Part shown: positions 11,913 through 23,239 of the stretch, piece by piece
Layout: each line of letters begins with the position of its first letter
How positions within the stretch are numbered: position 1 is the first letter of the stretch
NCBI GenBank assembly: GCA_029990175.1
Contig: JARKIP010000028.1
Location: 10,790,501-10,854,500, forward strand
DNA length: 64,000 nt
Source: Petunia secreta
Lineage: Eukaryota > Streptophyta > Magnoliopsida > Solanales > Solanaceae
Direction: 5' to 3'
Program-made: the position numbers and the translations under genes
Notes under the pieces: model-generated
Database searches by the model: none
The model's input: the letters and a program-made list of their open reading frames with translations, nothing else
What the model was told of the DNA's origin: nothing

Positions 11913-13711
11913 GGCTAGAGGTGAAGTCACAGGTCCTTTTGATTTAGTTCTGTATGGATGGGTCGATGCCAGGATTTCGTACCAAATCTCCAACTCCAAA
12001 CTATTGAAACAAATCAGGTTAGCACAAAAAGAATCACAGATTGCAGCCTAAGGTTGTTATGCGTCATCCCGAAACGGTTAACGGCGTAAGCCGAGTGTAC
12101 CGATCGTATCCCCGAAAGATTGCTTATGTGCCTTGATCAAAATTAGAACAAAATTGTAAATGACATGTAATCCCAAACAAAGGCGAGCTTGGATTTTTAT
12201 TTTTTTATTTTTTTATATCAAAGTAGTAGACAAATTTAAACTACGACACTAGACCGACTCAATAGACAAGTTTCTTTTTTTCTTTCATTTGATTGATTTT
12301 TCAAAAATTCCTTTCTGATTCAACAAACATGGTTTTAACAACGATACTAGACCGACTCAAAATAATATTTAACGCGACCCGCGAGCCAAAAGACATAAGC
12401 TGACAGACATGATAATGGGCGAGTCCACCCGGACTGTGAAAATAACGAGACTCGACATTTGAGTAGACTCAGACTAAGGAGCAAAGCAAAACACAATTCA
12501 AGTAATCGTAATTGATTGTCCTTACCCTAATTTGACCTTAAAAAACAAAATAAAGGGGGTTTCCAAAACATTTATTTTACTTCCTTTTCAATGAAAATTA
12601 AAACTCAACCCAAGATTCAAACTGAACTTAAGAACGAATTATGAAACAAAACCTTCGTTTTTTTTTCAATCCCAAAATCGGCCATTACAACATCGTAAAG
12701 ATGGGGCACAAATGATTTTTGAAACAAACTCTTTGATCAAATTTGAAAATGAATCTTAGAGTATTTACAAAATCTGACCATTATGATGACACGATAACTA
12801 CTTCGACACAAAACGTTACACTAATTAAACATACAATTGGTTCAAAAGTTATCCCATTTCAGCGGCACAAACCCGAATACTTTATTTCAAAACTTGGGAC
12901 AAGACTTGGACACAGATTCCAGCAAAAAAGAAGGTCCCAAAATTTCGCCATTATAACGGCGCGAAATTATGACAAATTATTTTCTAACACTTGGGACCGA
13001 ACTCAGACGCGAAATGAAGCTAAAAAAAAAAATTGAAAAATTTTCACCATTATAACGGCGTAAAAGGACAACTAAACAAAAAATATTTCGAAACACGGGA
13101 CTAAACCCAATTTTCTATCATTTTCCCCCTTTTTTTTTCTTTTTTTTTTCTTCAAAATTTGGCTCTCGCCCTTCGGTGATCGGTCAGCATAACAACCCTT
13201 CGACTAGAAAAAATGCAACACATTATATGCTCACGATGTGTCTTTTGGGGACGCGGGCCCCATTATGACACGAGGAAGTAAGCCTAGACAAATGCAGTAC
13301 CGGTGTACCGCACCTCACTAAGTCTAATGACATGCAAATAAATCGGCCTAGATAAAAGCGCAGGTTCAACTTTAGGTGACTCAATGGGTTCATGTTCTAT
13401 AGTTTCTGGCAATTTGGAGGTGCCTCGGGGGTACCGGTCGACAACGTCTAACGGCCTAACCCAACGCACCTCCTCCTAAGAAGGGTAACTTTTTGTGTCC
13501 TGAGACACGACAGAAATTCCAGATGCCAAAGCGAAACTGGCGTGCATGTGTGCAGTGTTCCAGAAGACTCAGAGGTGTATGAGAGAAGACAGTTGTGTAT
13601 ATACAGTTCAAACATATCAAAGCAGTAACATTCAAGGCAATATATACAAATAATATTCAAAAGCTGAAAGCGACAAATTTTAAAGCGTGAGACTCTCAGT
13701 TTTCACTTTCC
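11913..13711. other. Leader of the gypsy element between primer site and gag
   Basis: No convincing gene. Two copies of ACTAGACCGACTCAA about 100 bp apart (12250 and 12346) and four loose copies of a CCATTATAACGGCG-like phrase (about 12680, 12780, 12950, 13047) show small-scale duplication. Such long structured leaders are usual for Tat/Ogre elements. A plus-strand frame at 12743-13036 has no recognisable motif and I do not accept it. Confidence 0.55.
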
Positions 13712-13729
13712 TCCCCAGCGGAGTCGCCA
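13712..13729 (-). other. Primer-binding site, tRNA-Arg type
   Basis: The plus strand reads TCCCCAGCGGAGTCGCCA, identical to the last 18 bases of a plant tRNA-Arg including CCA, as I recall that tRNA. On the minus strand it lies three bases inside the 5' LTR. Arg primers are characteristic of Ogre/Tat elements. Confidence 0.88.
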
Positions 13730-13732
13730 AGC

Positions 13733-16700
13733 TGTCACGACCCTTTTTTAACTTAAAAAGAAAAAAACTTATTGTATAGTTTTAAAAAGGCTCTGTGACT
13801 GTGTTCAAAGGTACACGAATTATTAAGAGATTTTCGGAGTCGCCACTTGACAAGTTAAAGGTGTGCCAAGTCACCAAAGTGGTGTACCTAGAACACCTAT
13901 GACTCGTAAATGGTCTGCGTCAGAGTTCCGGATAAGGATCTCGGTTGACTCGCGGGAAGGTGTTAAGCACCCCCGAGTCCTGTGTCAAGCACAGTTGCTT
14001 TTATTGACGCATTTCGACTCTTGAAATTATTTTGTTGTAATTTGCCTCGATTTTGTTACGCTTCAATTTATTACTAATTTATTGTTTAACAATTGAGACT
14101 CCAATCAAATATAATCGCGCGAGAACTTCACTCGTTCGAAATCTTTTGACTTAAATCAATTAAATCGCGCAGGTACTTCACCCGTTCGAAATCTCTTGAC
14201 TTAAATGAGTTTCAAGTGAACAAAATGAGTTATTTTATTCGGCCTAATGAACTTTGCCTAGCCATGCTTATATTAATTGATATTCATTAAAATGAATTTA
14301 AATGTCATAGTAGTTTCCGTCAAAATGTTTCAAATCAGCCCATTAAACCAATTCAAACATGTTAGCTTAGAATAATGTTGACCGTGTCTATCTGTTCAAA
14401 GTTCAAAAAATTTACATGATTTGCATATATGTCCTACTCTTGCCTTCATTTCAGATTTGTTCCAGATTTGCAAGTTATTTCTTTTATTCAAAGTTCAAAA
14501 GTTTACATGATTTGCATATATGTCCTACTCTTGCCTTCATTTCAGATTTGTCCCAGATTTGCAAGTTATTTCTCTTTATTATGCAGATCTGATTTGTAAA
14601 CTAAAGAATACTTGTTGTAGCCTAACATTCATATATACATGGAAATAGACGGTGCTAATTCAATTCTGGCCCGTAACTAACATTTCAGATTTTTTAATAT
14701 GTAAAGAAGAGATTCATGCGCATAAGTAAATACTAAATCTTTTGGCCCTTTGAAACTACATTACATCTCATATAAGGTGCTAATATGTTTTTTCAAAGAG
14801 AAAAGAAATACAATACATACACAAAGTGAGAGAAAAATGTTTACCCGATGGTAATTGTCCAGCAAGAAGACACACCAGCCCCAAAAGGAGACACCAACCC
14901 AGTAAGCGAACAACAGCCACAACCAGCTATCATGCAAACTTAAACCTCTCCCTTTTTACTCTTCCACAGCCCCTTCTTTCTATTTTTCTCACTCTTTTCT
15001 TACCATGTTTCTATGTTTCCTGCTCCTTTCTCACCTCTCTATTTTTTCCTCAACTCTTAAAATATTTTCAGATCTCAAGTAACCCTTTTTTAGAGAGAAA
15101 GTTCGTGTCTCAGATCTGTTCTCTCTGTTCGTGTCCCTTTTTTGAAGTGTTCTGTGTGGTCTGATTTTCGTGTGTCTGTGTGGTGTGTCTGTGTATCTGC
15201 CTTAAAGAGACTCCAAATGTTCTCTTTAAATAGAGCCACCAAGATAGGGTAAAAAAATGGAAATAAAGTAACAAAGGCTCACATGTGAGCCATTCTACTT
15301 TTCAGAGAAAGTACCAAACCCATGTGCAAAATTTCTCACCCTGCAGAAAGGTACTTTTTGGCATGCTTGCCATGAGAAAAGTTGGCAGAAAAGCCTTCAA
15401 AGGTGCTGCCCCTTTTTGTCTTTCTTATTTGACTTTGACTCCTATTTTTCAATACAAATATCTGATTTTTTAGACAAGCTTTACCTACACCTATGTCCTA
15501 AACTCTTGTTTGACCTAAAACATATGGACTTAAGAGTCCAACACCTCTAAAAAACTCCTAACATTGCCAGGTCAATTCCCAAGTTCACTAACAAAATATG
15601 CAGACCTAACTAATGTTTCCATTTTATCAAGCAAGCCAACACAGTCAAGATCGATCAATTCTTCACCCTTAAACAAAGATCAAGCGCTCAAACTCACAGA
15701 TATCATGCTTGAAGACAAACGGGGACAATCCTACAAACCTAAATAACTTCACAACTGAAACAGAGCTAAGCAAACTAACTACTATGAGTTGCTACTGTTA
15801 AGAAAACAAAAGTTCACAGTCGACTAAGCTCAACTCCAAGCAACCTTAACAGGGGAGCACACTTCAATATTCAACTAGACTTAACTGAAACAAAATGGAC
15901 AAATGGAATACTTTAAACAGAGTCTATACTAGTTCAACATAGCTAAACAAGAAGAGATGGTAACCCAACACTTAGAACAGGATACAACTAGCAAAAACAT
16001 ACTATTCTAATTTATCTTAATCAAGAACTAATTCACATTCAATACTTTGCAAAGGACCAGGACAAATTCCAATATGCTTTACCATTAACCTGGGCAGATC
16101 TGGACAAAAATCTCATTCCTTCGGCATTCACATAACTCTAATCATGGAGTTTGACCGCTCTAGTCTAAACCAAACCATCAAGCATACACACGCATTTGAC
16201 AAACTAAGACAAGTTCAAACAATAGATATCAACTAACGGACAAGTTAAACACACTTTTTGCTTAAATCGAGTATAGATCAGTCCAAACCAAAACACTTAA
16301 AGAAACAGGACACGGAACAAACTAGATGTGAGCTTAACATAGAACAAACTGAATTCATATATACAAGCAGAAACTGACACTAAACTAATCATGATTTTCC
16401 AATAGTGATCATTTAAATTAGCAACAGAAAACAAAAGCAAAGCGTAGTAGTTTCATCTAACCCGTCGCCGCACTAATGCTGCCTCGACCCCACTTCCTTG
16501 TCACTTCTGTTTCATCGACGCACCATTATCCTCGAGCATCGCATCGGCTTCAAATACCACAGCAGCTACCAATAGCCATCGCAGCGACACAAGCCCTCGT
16601 CACGGCCTCAAATCAGTTTTTCACCATTAAAGGGTTCACAAGCTGCTGCTTGCCACCACTGCCTTGTCGAGGCTGCCTCACTCATCCCCTCGATCATCCT

Positions 16701-17665
16701 CACACAGCCTCGACACTGGCTCGCTCCCTTGTTACCTTCACAGAAACATGAAACCCCCCCTGCTTCAATTTCCATCATCCCACAACCCTAAGTGAACACC
16801 CACACCATTGCCACCAACTAATCAGAACAGCCCTCCATCCCCGTCACTGCCTCATTATTGCCTCGACGCCACACCAAAAACAGCAACAAGGAAAATAAGA
16901 AGAAAGAAGAGAAACAGAAAAATGGAAAGAGAGGGAAACGGGGAGAAAGGGTACGGGTTTTGGGAGATGGGATGTGGGGAGAGGTAGAGAGGAGTAAAGA
17001 GAAGAGGAGGAAACAAAAACTTACCGGAAAACTTATGGGGTTGCCGGAGTAACGACTTTCAAAGTCCGATCTACGCCATTTGATTGAGCTTTTGGGAAAA
17101 CTAGTAGTAGAAACGAGTAGAGGGGATCGAGACCTTTCAAATGATATATTTTTGGTATTTTTCCGGCCACCGGAGGTGGTGGCGCGGCGGCGGCGCTGCG
17201 GTGGAGCCGTGGTGATGAGCGATTTCCGGCCAGCTTGGAAATTTGACAAAGGTTTCCCTATTTTTCTGATTTCTTATGCAAATGAGAAAAAATGGAAAAA
17301 TTGGGTTTATATATTTAGTGAGGTGGGCCGGGTCAGAAGGGTATTGGGTTGGGTCAAACCAATGAAGTGGGTTATTCCTTTGTTTTACAAATAGCCATTA
17401 AGAGGTCTACTCTATTTAAAATACACACAATCAGCTAGAATTAAACCACACAAAAATTATAATATTATCACAATTAAACTTAAAATTATAACTAAACACA
17501 TAACAAGTATTTTTGTTAATTTTCAGTTTCCTTTTTTCATTTAATGACAAATTTTAGCTAAAATGAAAGATAAAATTCTAGGAAAATTCGGCAAAAATTG
17601 ATATGCAATTATCAAGGCTATTTGAGCAAATTTTAAGAATTTGGTGCCAAAATCAGGTGATTACA
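13733..17665 (-). repeat. 5' LTR (3933 bp) of the gag-only gypsy element
   Basis: Same sequence as 1630-5563 except for about 15 substitutions and loss of one C near 14278. TG/CA ends are intact and TCGAT follows at 17666. In element orientation this copy drives transcription toward gag. Confidence 0.95.
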
Positions 17666-17670
17666 TCGAT
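17666..17670. repeat. Target-site duplication TCGAT (right copy)
   Basis: Matches 1625-1629. Integrase coding of the host copia element resumes here without loss. Confidence 0.95.
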
Positions 17671-18363
17671 TAGTCCATAACTCGTATGGAGTAGATGTAA
17701 CTGATTTAGAAGGGACACAGTTAAGTACATATGCAGCAGTAAGCAATGCATCACCCCAATAGGTGATAGGCAATTTTTCTTGTGCCATCATTGACCTAAC
17801 CATTTCCAACAAGGTTCTATTTCGTCGTTACGCAACACCATTTTGTTGTGGAGTGTAGGGAATAGTCAACTGTCTTTGAATTTCCTTTTCATCACATAAT
17901 TGTTTGAACTCATCAGACAAATATTCTCTTCCTCGATCGGTTCTTAAAGCCTTGATTTTTCTGTCTAGTTGATTCTCAACTAAGTTCATAAACTTGATGA
18001 AGCAACTTAAAGCCTCAGATTTATGAGAAATCAAATAGACAAAACCGAATCGAGTAAAATCATCGATAAACGTGATGAAGTAAATAGCACCATGTCTTGC
18101 CCTTACATTCATTGGACCACAGATGTCAGAATGGATTAACTGCAATGGAGTATCGGCTCTAGTACCTTTTCCAAATGGTTTTCTAGCAGTTTTTCCAGCT
18201 AGAAAAAATTCACAAGTAGACATATCAATTTTGTCTAAAGTGCCAAGAAGGCCTTCTTTGGCTAATCGATTCATTCTTTGTTGACCAGTATGGCCAAGCC
18301 TAGCATGCCACGTATTTACATCATTTTCATAGTTGGAAGTAGACATAAATAAGGAAAAACTAA

Positions 18364-18443
<80 letters not shown>
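18364..18443. repeat. (ATT)n microsatellite inside copia integrase
   Basis: About 27 uninterrupted TTA/ATT units. Read on the minus strand it is (AAT)n and keeps the integrase frame, giving poly-Asn between the protease-integrase linker and the WHARLGH zinc domain. Confidence 0.95.
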
Positions 18444-18444
<1 letters not shown>

Positions 18445-18869
18445 AAGTAGGAACAATATCCAATACAATAAAACCATCATAGAAATAACCAGTGCCATAT
18501 TTTATCTTGGCCAAATACAAATCAAGACCTTGTTCATGAAAGACTAAATGAAATCCTAAACTAATCAACATAGTAACTGAGACCAAATTTCGGCGAATTG
18601 ACGGGGCAAATAGTACATCATGTAAAAATAGAGTTCGGCCACCACGCATATCAAGCTTGCAGGTACCAATCCCTTTAACTTCCACTTTGGAGTTATTTCC
18701 TACATAAATTCATCTTGCTCCATGTGAAATTCGTCGAAATTCCACGAAGGCGTCTCTATCCTTCGCTATATGGTCGGTGGCTCCCGAGTCTACAATCCAC
18801 ATAGGATGAGATTCAGTTAGATAAGCTGAACAAGAAACATTTACATCACTATGTAAATTTGGAATAAGG

Positions 18870-19724
18870 TCATACCTTTTTAGGCTCGGGGCAATCACGA
18901 GCATAATGTCCTTTGTTCTCACAGTTGTAGCACTTCTGCTTAGTCATGTCCACTTTCTTCTTTTGAAAAGAACCATCTTTCTTTTCTAGATGATTAGTCT
19001 TAGGTTTCTTAGAGGCTTGTCCTTTCCCCTTCTTTTGAGAAAACCCACCATACTTTCGTTTTTTGCCTTGTCCACGTTTTGGACCAGAACTTGCCACATA
19101 CGCACTTGTAGTAGCTTTGTCCACCCCGAGGCGCTCTTCCTCGAGTTCTAAATGACGCTTAGCATCTTCCATTGTTTTGATGCTAACGTTGTAGGTCAGG
19201 TGCATTCTCATGTTTTCCCAGTTTTGAGGTAAGGAACGAATTACCGCCTGGACTTGTTGCTCCTCAGTCAATACATGTCCAGCATCCTTTAGTTCATTCA
19301 CCATATTCGACATATGATGAAGATGCTTACGCATAGTATGATCATGGCGTTTTTTATAAGTATCAAACTTAATAGTAAGTGCCCTCAACTTAGCAACTGA
19401 AGTATGACCAAATTTATCTTTCAATGCAGACCACATGTCCTTAGCATTGTCATACTCACGGAACTCTCTTATTATATCATTATCCATACTAATCAGCAAA
19501 GTAATACAAGCGAGAGAGTTCTTTTTTCTCCAAGCCTGATAAGCCTGAAGGTCTCTCACATGTTGTTCAGTGTCACCATCTTCAGGAGGCGTCAGAAACA
19601 CATTAAGAGCCTCATGCTCTTCCAAGACATACTGGATTTTCATACTCCATATTTCATAATTGTCGCCATTTAGCTTATCGCTTTTATTAAGCTCGGCGAC
19701 AATGTTCTTAGTAGCAGTTGACAT
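18870..19724 (-). CDS. copia gag polyprotein segment
   Basis: Start taken at MSTATKNIVAELNKSDKLNG (ATG 19722-19724), the usual copia gag opening; an upstream in-frame Met 13 codons earlier is less likely. The UBN2-type gag domain has YEIWSMKIQYVL and DMWSALKDKFG. A basic linker follows, then the zinc knuckle CYNCENKGHYARDC (CX2CX4HX4C) near the end, and a stop at 18870. In intact copia elements gag runs on into protease in one frame. Here protease sits in another frame, so a frameshift separates them. The segment itself is open over about 285 residues and would bind RNA and assemble capsids. It lies directly downstream of the long leader. Confidence 0.9.
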   Translation of the reverse strand: MSTATKNIVAELNKSDKLNGDNYEIWSMKIQYVLEEHEALNVFLTPPEDGDTEQHVRDLQAYQAWRKKNSLACITLLISMDNDIIREFREYDNAKDMWSALKDKFGHTSVAKLRALTIKFDTYKKRHDHTMRKHLHHMSNMVNELKDAGHVLTEEQQVQAVIRSLPQNWENMRMHLTYNVSIKTMEDAKRHLELEEERLGVDKATTSAYVASSGPKRGQGKKRKYGGFSQKKGKGQASKKPKTNHLEKKDGSFQKKKVDMTKQKCYNCENKGHYARDCPEPKKV

Positions 19725-20104
19725 ACTGATATTCAAAACAAGTATAAAACTAAAGTGAGACAACTAAGTACATAATTTAAGCCTAAATTCATATACATAT
19801 TATTCCTTAAAATAATTAACTATATAAATATTTATTTCATATTAGATTTAGAATCGAAAGTTCACTAAGTTCCCAATCATCATCTAAAGAACTAACATGT
19901 AGTAAATTCAATATAATTAACTATGCAAGGAATACATTGTCTTAAAATAACTTAAATTCAAGACAAAATAAACAAGGAACAAATTCTATAACAAATATAG
20001 AAATATTCAACTTACACAATAACAATCAACATAGACACTAAAGTCAAACAAAAAAAAATTTACATACTTATGCAAATACTACATCACATAGACAACTACT
20101 AATA
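19725..20104. other. Spacer between copia gag and leader ORF
   Basis: AT-rich DNA with no coding signal. It is part of an unusually long copia leader (about 1.86 kb from primer site to gag). Confidence 0.6.
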
Positions 20105-20658
20105 CTAATCAGACATATACTTAAATTCTTTCACATGGACTGGAATAGATTTAATAAGAGCCCTGTACAAATCAGGGGGCAATAGAAAACTGGCTCTCGG
20201 AACCACTAGTCGAACTAAATTCAACCTATTTCTATCTCTTATACGTAGTCCAATAGAACGACACACAGTCTTCTGGATATTTATGTCAATATCGTTATAC
20301 AATTTCTGTACAATATCCTGAACTAACATTCTATAAGGTCTGACCAACATGAAAGATCCAGCCAATTTGTTTTGAATCTCTTTCCGAGTTTTATCAAGCA
20401 TGTCTCTATGGAACTCATTAAATGACAGGGTTGATCGTAATGTCTTATATTTTTCCTCATCTATTAACAAACCACCAAACAACACGTCTGTTGGATTAAC
20501 TTATTAACCAATATAAGATGTTCCACAAAAGATACTAGATCTTCTTCTCTAGTATTAGATGCTAGAGGAGATTTGGCCAAAATATCGATCATATCTTTCA
20601 CCCTTCTCCTCTGACTCTCAGTGCGAACTCGTATAGGCGTTCTTCTTAGGCATCCCAT
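20105..20658 (-). pseudogene. Unidentified reading frame in the copia leader, one frameshift
   Basis: Minus strand. An ATG at 20656-20658 opens MGCLRRTPIRVRTESQRRRV and runs to a stop near 20464. The neighbouring frame continues smoothly from about 20490 through LLIDEEKYKTLRSTLSFNEF to a stop at 20105. The two parts together would be about 185 residues. The protein is basic and rich in Arg/Lys, Leu and Ile, with no membrane segment or metal motif. The compositional continuity across the frameshift suggests one former protein. A splice-acceptor-like TTACAG stands a few bases before the ATG. I do not recognise the family. Copia elements normally have no such frame between primer site and gag, so it could be a captured host segment or a lineage-specific extra ORF. 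Confidence 0.5.
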
Positions 20659-20709
20659 GGTTTTCTGTAACATATACAGAAAAGTGAGGAGTTGCCAAAA
20701 AGTATACAC

Positions 20710-21587
20710 ATGTATATTAAAGAAGGACGCGCAATAAAGTTGTACAAAACTTTATATGGCAGTTTATGAGGAAAAATGTATGGTTATATAAATAAAATTA
20801 GAGGCGCAGGGAACTAGCAATAAGTTCAACAGAGAGCATTACTGAAATTTGTCTAGTCTGTTATTGGCATTCAAAAAATAATGCAAGTGAAGATTCTTTC
20901 CATTGAACCAAACATTCATAGATACTCTGTCTGGTTGAAAATTTTTTTATGAATATCACCTATGAATGTTAAAAGAAGGCAATTGCTAACCACCAATGAA
21001 TGTTCCTTTTCGTTTTTTATCAAGTTGCCTAGAGGACAAAATTTTAACAGATTAAAGTTCGACGAACTTCTGCTATTGTAATCCATTTGTCATTATCACA
21101 TTGTTTTAAATGCTAATACCAGAATAGTATTTTCTTTCAAGCTAGTTTAATAGTCCAAATCTATATCAACCATTTAAAAGAAACTTCAACTTGTTTCCTT
21201 TGAAATCTGAAGGAAACCCCACGTTGAAAAAAGGGATAGAACATCAAAGTCATCATCACTAAAAGACAAAACCTATTCTCTCTTTTACCCACTCTTCTTA
21301 AAACAAACATCAAAATTTTATAAAAAATTGTAGTCAATCTCTTCAATTCCATATGCGTGGCTAATCAAAGTAGTGTTTACTTTAGGACTTTGAACATTGA
21401 TTCATTCTTTTCCCTTAACAGAAAAGAATTTCTATTCCTAAAATATTAAATAGCCGACGAGAAAGACCAAAACACAACCCAATTTTTTTTACGCTTCGTT
21501 TTTTTTAATTGCCCAAAACAACAAACAGATTATGAATTATGTTGTAAACACAAACAATGAAACATAACTAGGAAACAAATAACACTG
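20710..21587. other. Copia leader, non-coding
   Basis: AT-rich sequence between the primer site and the leader ORF. Nothing recognisable. Confidence 0.6.
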
Positions 21588-21599
21588 GCTCTGATACCA
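21588..21599 (-). other. Primer-binding site, initiator tRNA-Met type
   Basis: Minus strand TGGTATCAGAGC, the standard plant copia primer site, one base inside the 5' LTR. Confidence 0.93.
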
Positions 21600-21600
21600 A

Positions 21601-22051
21601 TGAAGAATAATTCCAAGAACACAGAGTTTACCAGATAACCGTATTCGTTTCACTAGTCAATAACACAATCACATGTAAATAACACGAATTGTATTGAAAT
21701 TACCACAGTCTAAGGTCGTACCTTGTACAGACAATTATTCCTGCTGTTTTTGGTGAAGTATCTTCAATGGAAAAACACCAGGAACTTAGGGTATTGAGAG
21801 AAGGAAGAAGATAAAGAAGAAACTGATATTTTTTACGTTAGGGAAAAAGTGTCAGGAAAAAAAGGAACTCCTCCTTTTTATTTTAAAAATACAACATTTC
21901 ATAAAAGTTGTATCTTTTCCCTTTTTCCTCTTTATTACTACTACTAATAATAATTAATAAATATATAATCAGTTATATATTTAATATCAATTAATTATTT
22001 TAGAATGGATCCGAATTGACCCACATGGGTGACCCGATCCAATTTCCTTCA
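21601..22051 (-). repeat. 5' LTR (451 bp) of the copia element
   Basis: On the plus strand it starts TGAAGAATAATTCC next to the primer site and ends ATCCAATTTCCTTCA, so TG/CA ends are present. It shares several blocks with the LTR at 30084-30594, including CCCACATGGGTG and ATCCAATTTCC, so the two copia copies belong to related families. TAAAG follows it and may be the target duplication; its partner is outside the window. Confidence 0.87.
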
Positions 22052-23239
22052 TAAAGTCATGAGAAGCTCTTTGTCAGCGGGCTCAACAATTAGTCGTACG
22101 GGAAGCTATGGGAAGCCATTTCTTGGTTCATCCTAAAATCTTGTGCAAGCGTCATACCATGATACTTTTTGTTCCTTTAATTTCTAAGATTTCTTTATGT
22201 AAACAATTAATTTGGCGTACAAAATATCCCTTCATTTATCCGGTAAATAGATGAATATATATGTACGGGTTTTGACTAATTTCCTTATTATGAGCCTTAA
22301 ACAATATAAATATTAATTAGTTGGACCAGTGATCCACTTAAATGACATACATATATAGCTGAATGGTGGGTGCGTTGATACAAGTAATAGCTAGTTTGCG
22401 ACTAAAATTATAATTTTCATTGTTTTCTCACTTTATTTATGTTATTCAATTTTCTTTAATCATTTGAATCTAAGCGCCTTCCAAAGAGAATAAAAGAGGA
22501 GAAAAGGGAAAAAAATATAAGAAGAAACAGAAAAGAACTCTGGCAACAACTGTAAAATTTTATATACATGCTTCTTTTTAACTAATAGTAGCTCGTTTAT
22601 TTTCTACTATGACCAACTAAATTTAAATTAGAAGAACTGTTATAAACTTATGTGGATGTCATCGTGATGATAAGGCCGAAACAAAATTGTAAGTAAGTAA
22701 TTAAAGACAGATTAGGTGCAATTGGCTACTTTTTGTCTAAGCAGTTGGTTGAACGACTATCTAAGTAATTAATTTCTCTATAATTTGAAATATATATAGA
22801 TCGATATCATCTGTCTATTGGGTTTGGTTACAAGATAAATAGGACTGCCATATTGAAGGTAAAAAGTATATTAGTTGAATACTTAGATTATAGGTTTGAA
22901 CGTTAAAAATTACACCAACATAATTAAGTACATAGTAGTGGTGCTGACTTTTTGTATATTTATTTTTCACGAAACTAGACAAACATTTATTGAATATATA
23001 GCGACTAAATAATGGAAAAAATTGGAATGTCGATCATTAAAGTTGTTAAGTACTACATTTAAACTAGGAAATATAACCCTATATTGACTTAGGAGGTTTC
23101 TATTCTTCTTTTCCTAACAGGAAAAGTTAAAGGAAAAGGAAATGGAAATAACAAGCCGCAGCTCTCTCTCAACGTGTATATATATACTTGTATGTTAGAC
23201 CCTAGCAATAAACAAAGACAGAGCAATAATCCTTGAGCC
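22052..23239. other. Intergenic, AT-rich
   Basis: No gene or repeat recognised. The last part may hold the old promoter of the resistance-gene fragment. Confidence 0.6.

Larger units (their letters stand above)
1630..17665 (-). mobile_element. Gag-only Ty3/gypsy (Ogre/Tat-like) LTR retrotransposon, 16.0 kb, nested in copia
   Basis: Both ends are complete: two 3.93-kb LTRs that begin TG and end CA, a tRNA-Arg primer site, a polypurine tract and perfect TCGAT duplications. In element orientation (minus strand) the order is 5' LTR 13733-17665, PBS 13712-13729, 1.8-kb leader, gag 11912-9820, non-coding DNA with three repeat arrays, PPT 5576-5564, 3' LTR 5563-1630. No protease, reverse transcriptase, RNase H or integrase motif is visible between gag and the PPT (5.6-9.8 kb). 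The LTR size, Arg primer, gag type and tandem repeats ahead of the 3' LTR fit the Ogre/Tat lineage. Lack of pol makes it non-autonomous, like the elements called TR-GAG. The two LTRs differ by roughly 15 substitutions and one 1-bp gap by eye, so insertion was recent. Confidence 0.93.
17666..18900 (-). pseudogene. copia pol fragment: protease and integrase (broken)
   Basis: Reading the minus strand from 18900 down, the protease has the aspartic motif MWIVDSGATDHIAKDR (about 18755-18800). Then comes a TGA near 18708 where related proteins have Trp (GAR-stop-IYVGNNS). The pre-integrase zinc domain has WHARLGHTGQQRMNRL, but its CX2C reads CEFF, so the second Cys is lost. The core has HSDICGP, FIDDFTRFGF and PYTPQQNGVA. 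A TAA follows at about 17826-17828 where the catalytic Glu of DD35E should be. Downstream MVRSMMAQEKLPITYWGDAL continues to the insertion point. An (AAT)n tract adds a poly-Asn run of about 26 residues ahead of the zinc domain. Clearly non-functional. Confidence 0.92.
1..22051 (-). mobile_element. Degenerate Ty1/copia retrotransposon, interrupted by a nested element
   Basis: Read on the minus strand, the order is 5' LTR (21601-22051), initiator-tRNA-Met-type primer site (21588-21599), a long leader with an unidentified reading frame, gag, protease, integrase, then reverse transcriptase running off the window at base 1. The protease-integrase-RT order is that of Ty1/copia. The element is split by the 16-kb insertion at 1630-17665. 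The coding parts on both sides of the insertion join in sense, and TCGAT is duplicated at the break. The pol region has frameshifts and stops, so the copy is dead. The 3' LTR is not in the window, so its age cannot be read from LTR divergence. It must predate the nested insertion. Confidence 0.93.

Noticed and set aside
18316..18498. Poly-Ile frame
   Set aside because: Produced by the ATT microsatellite read in another frame.
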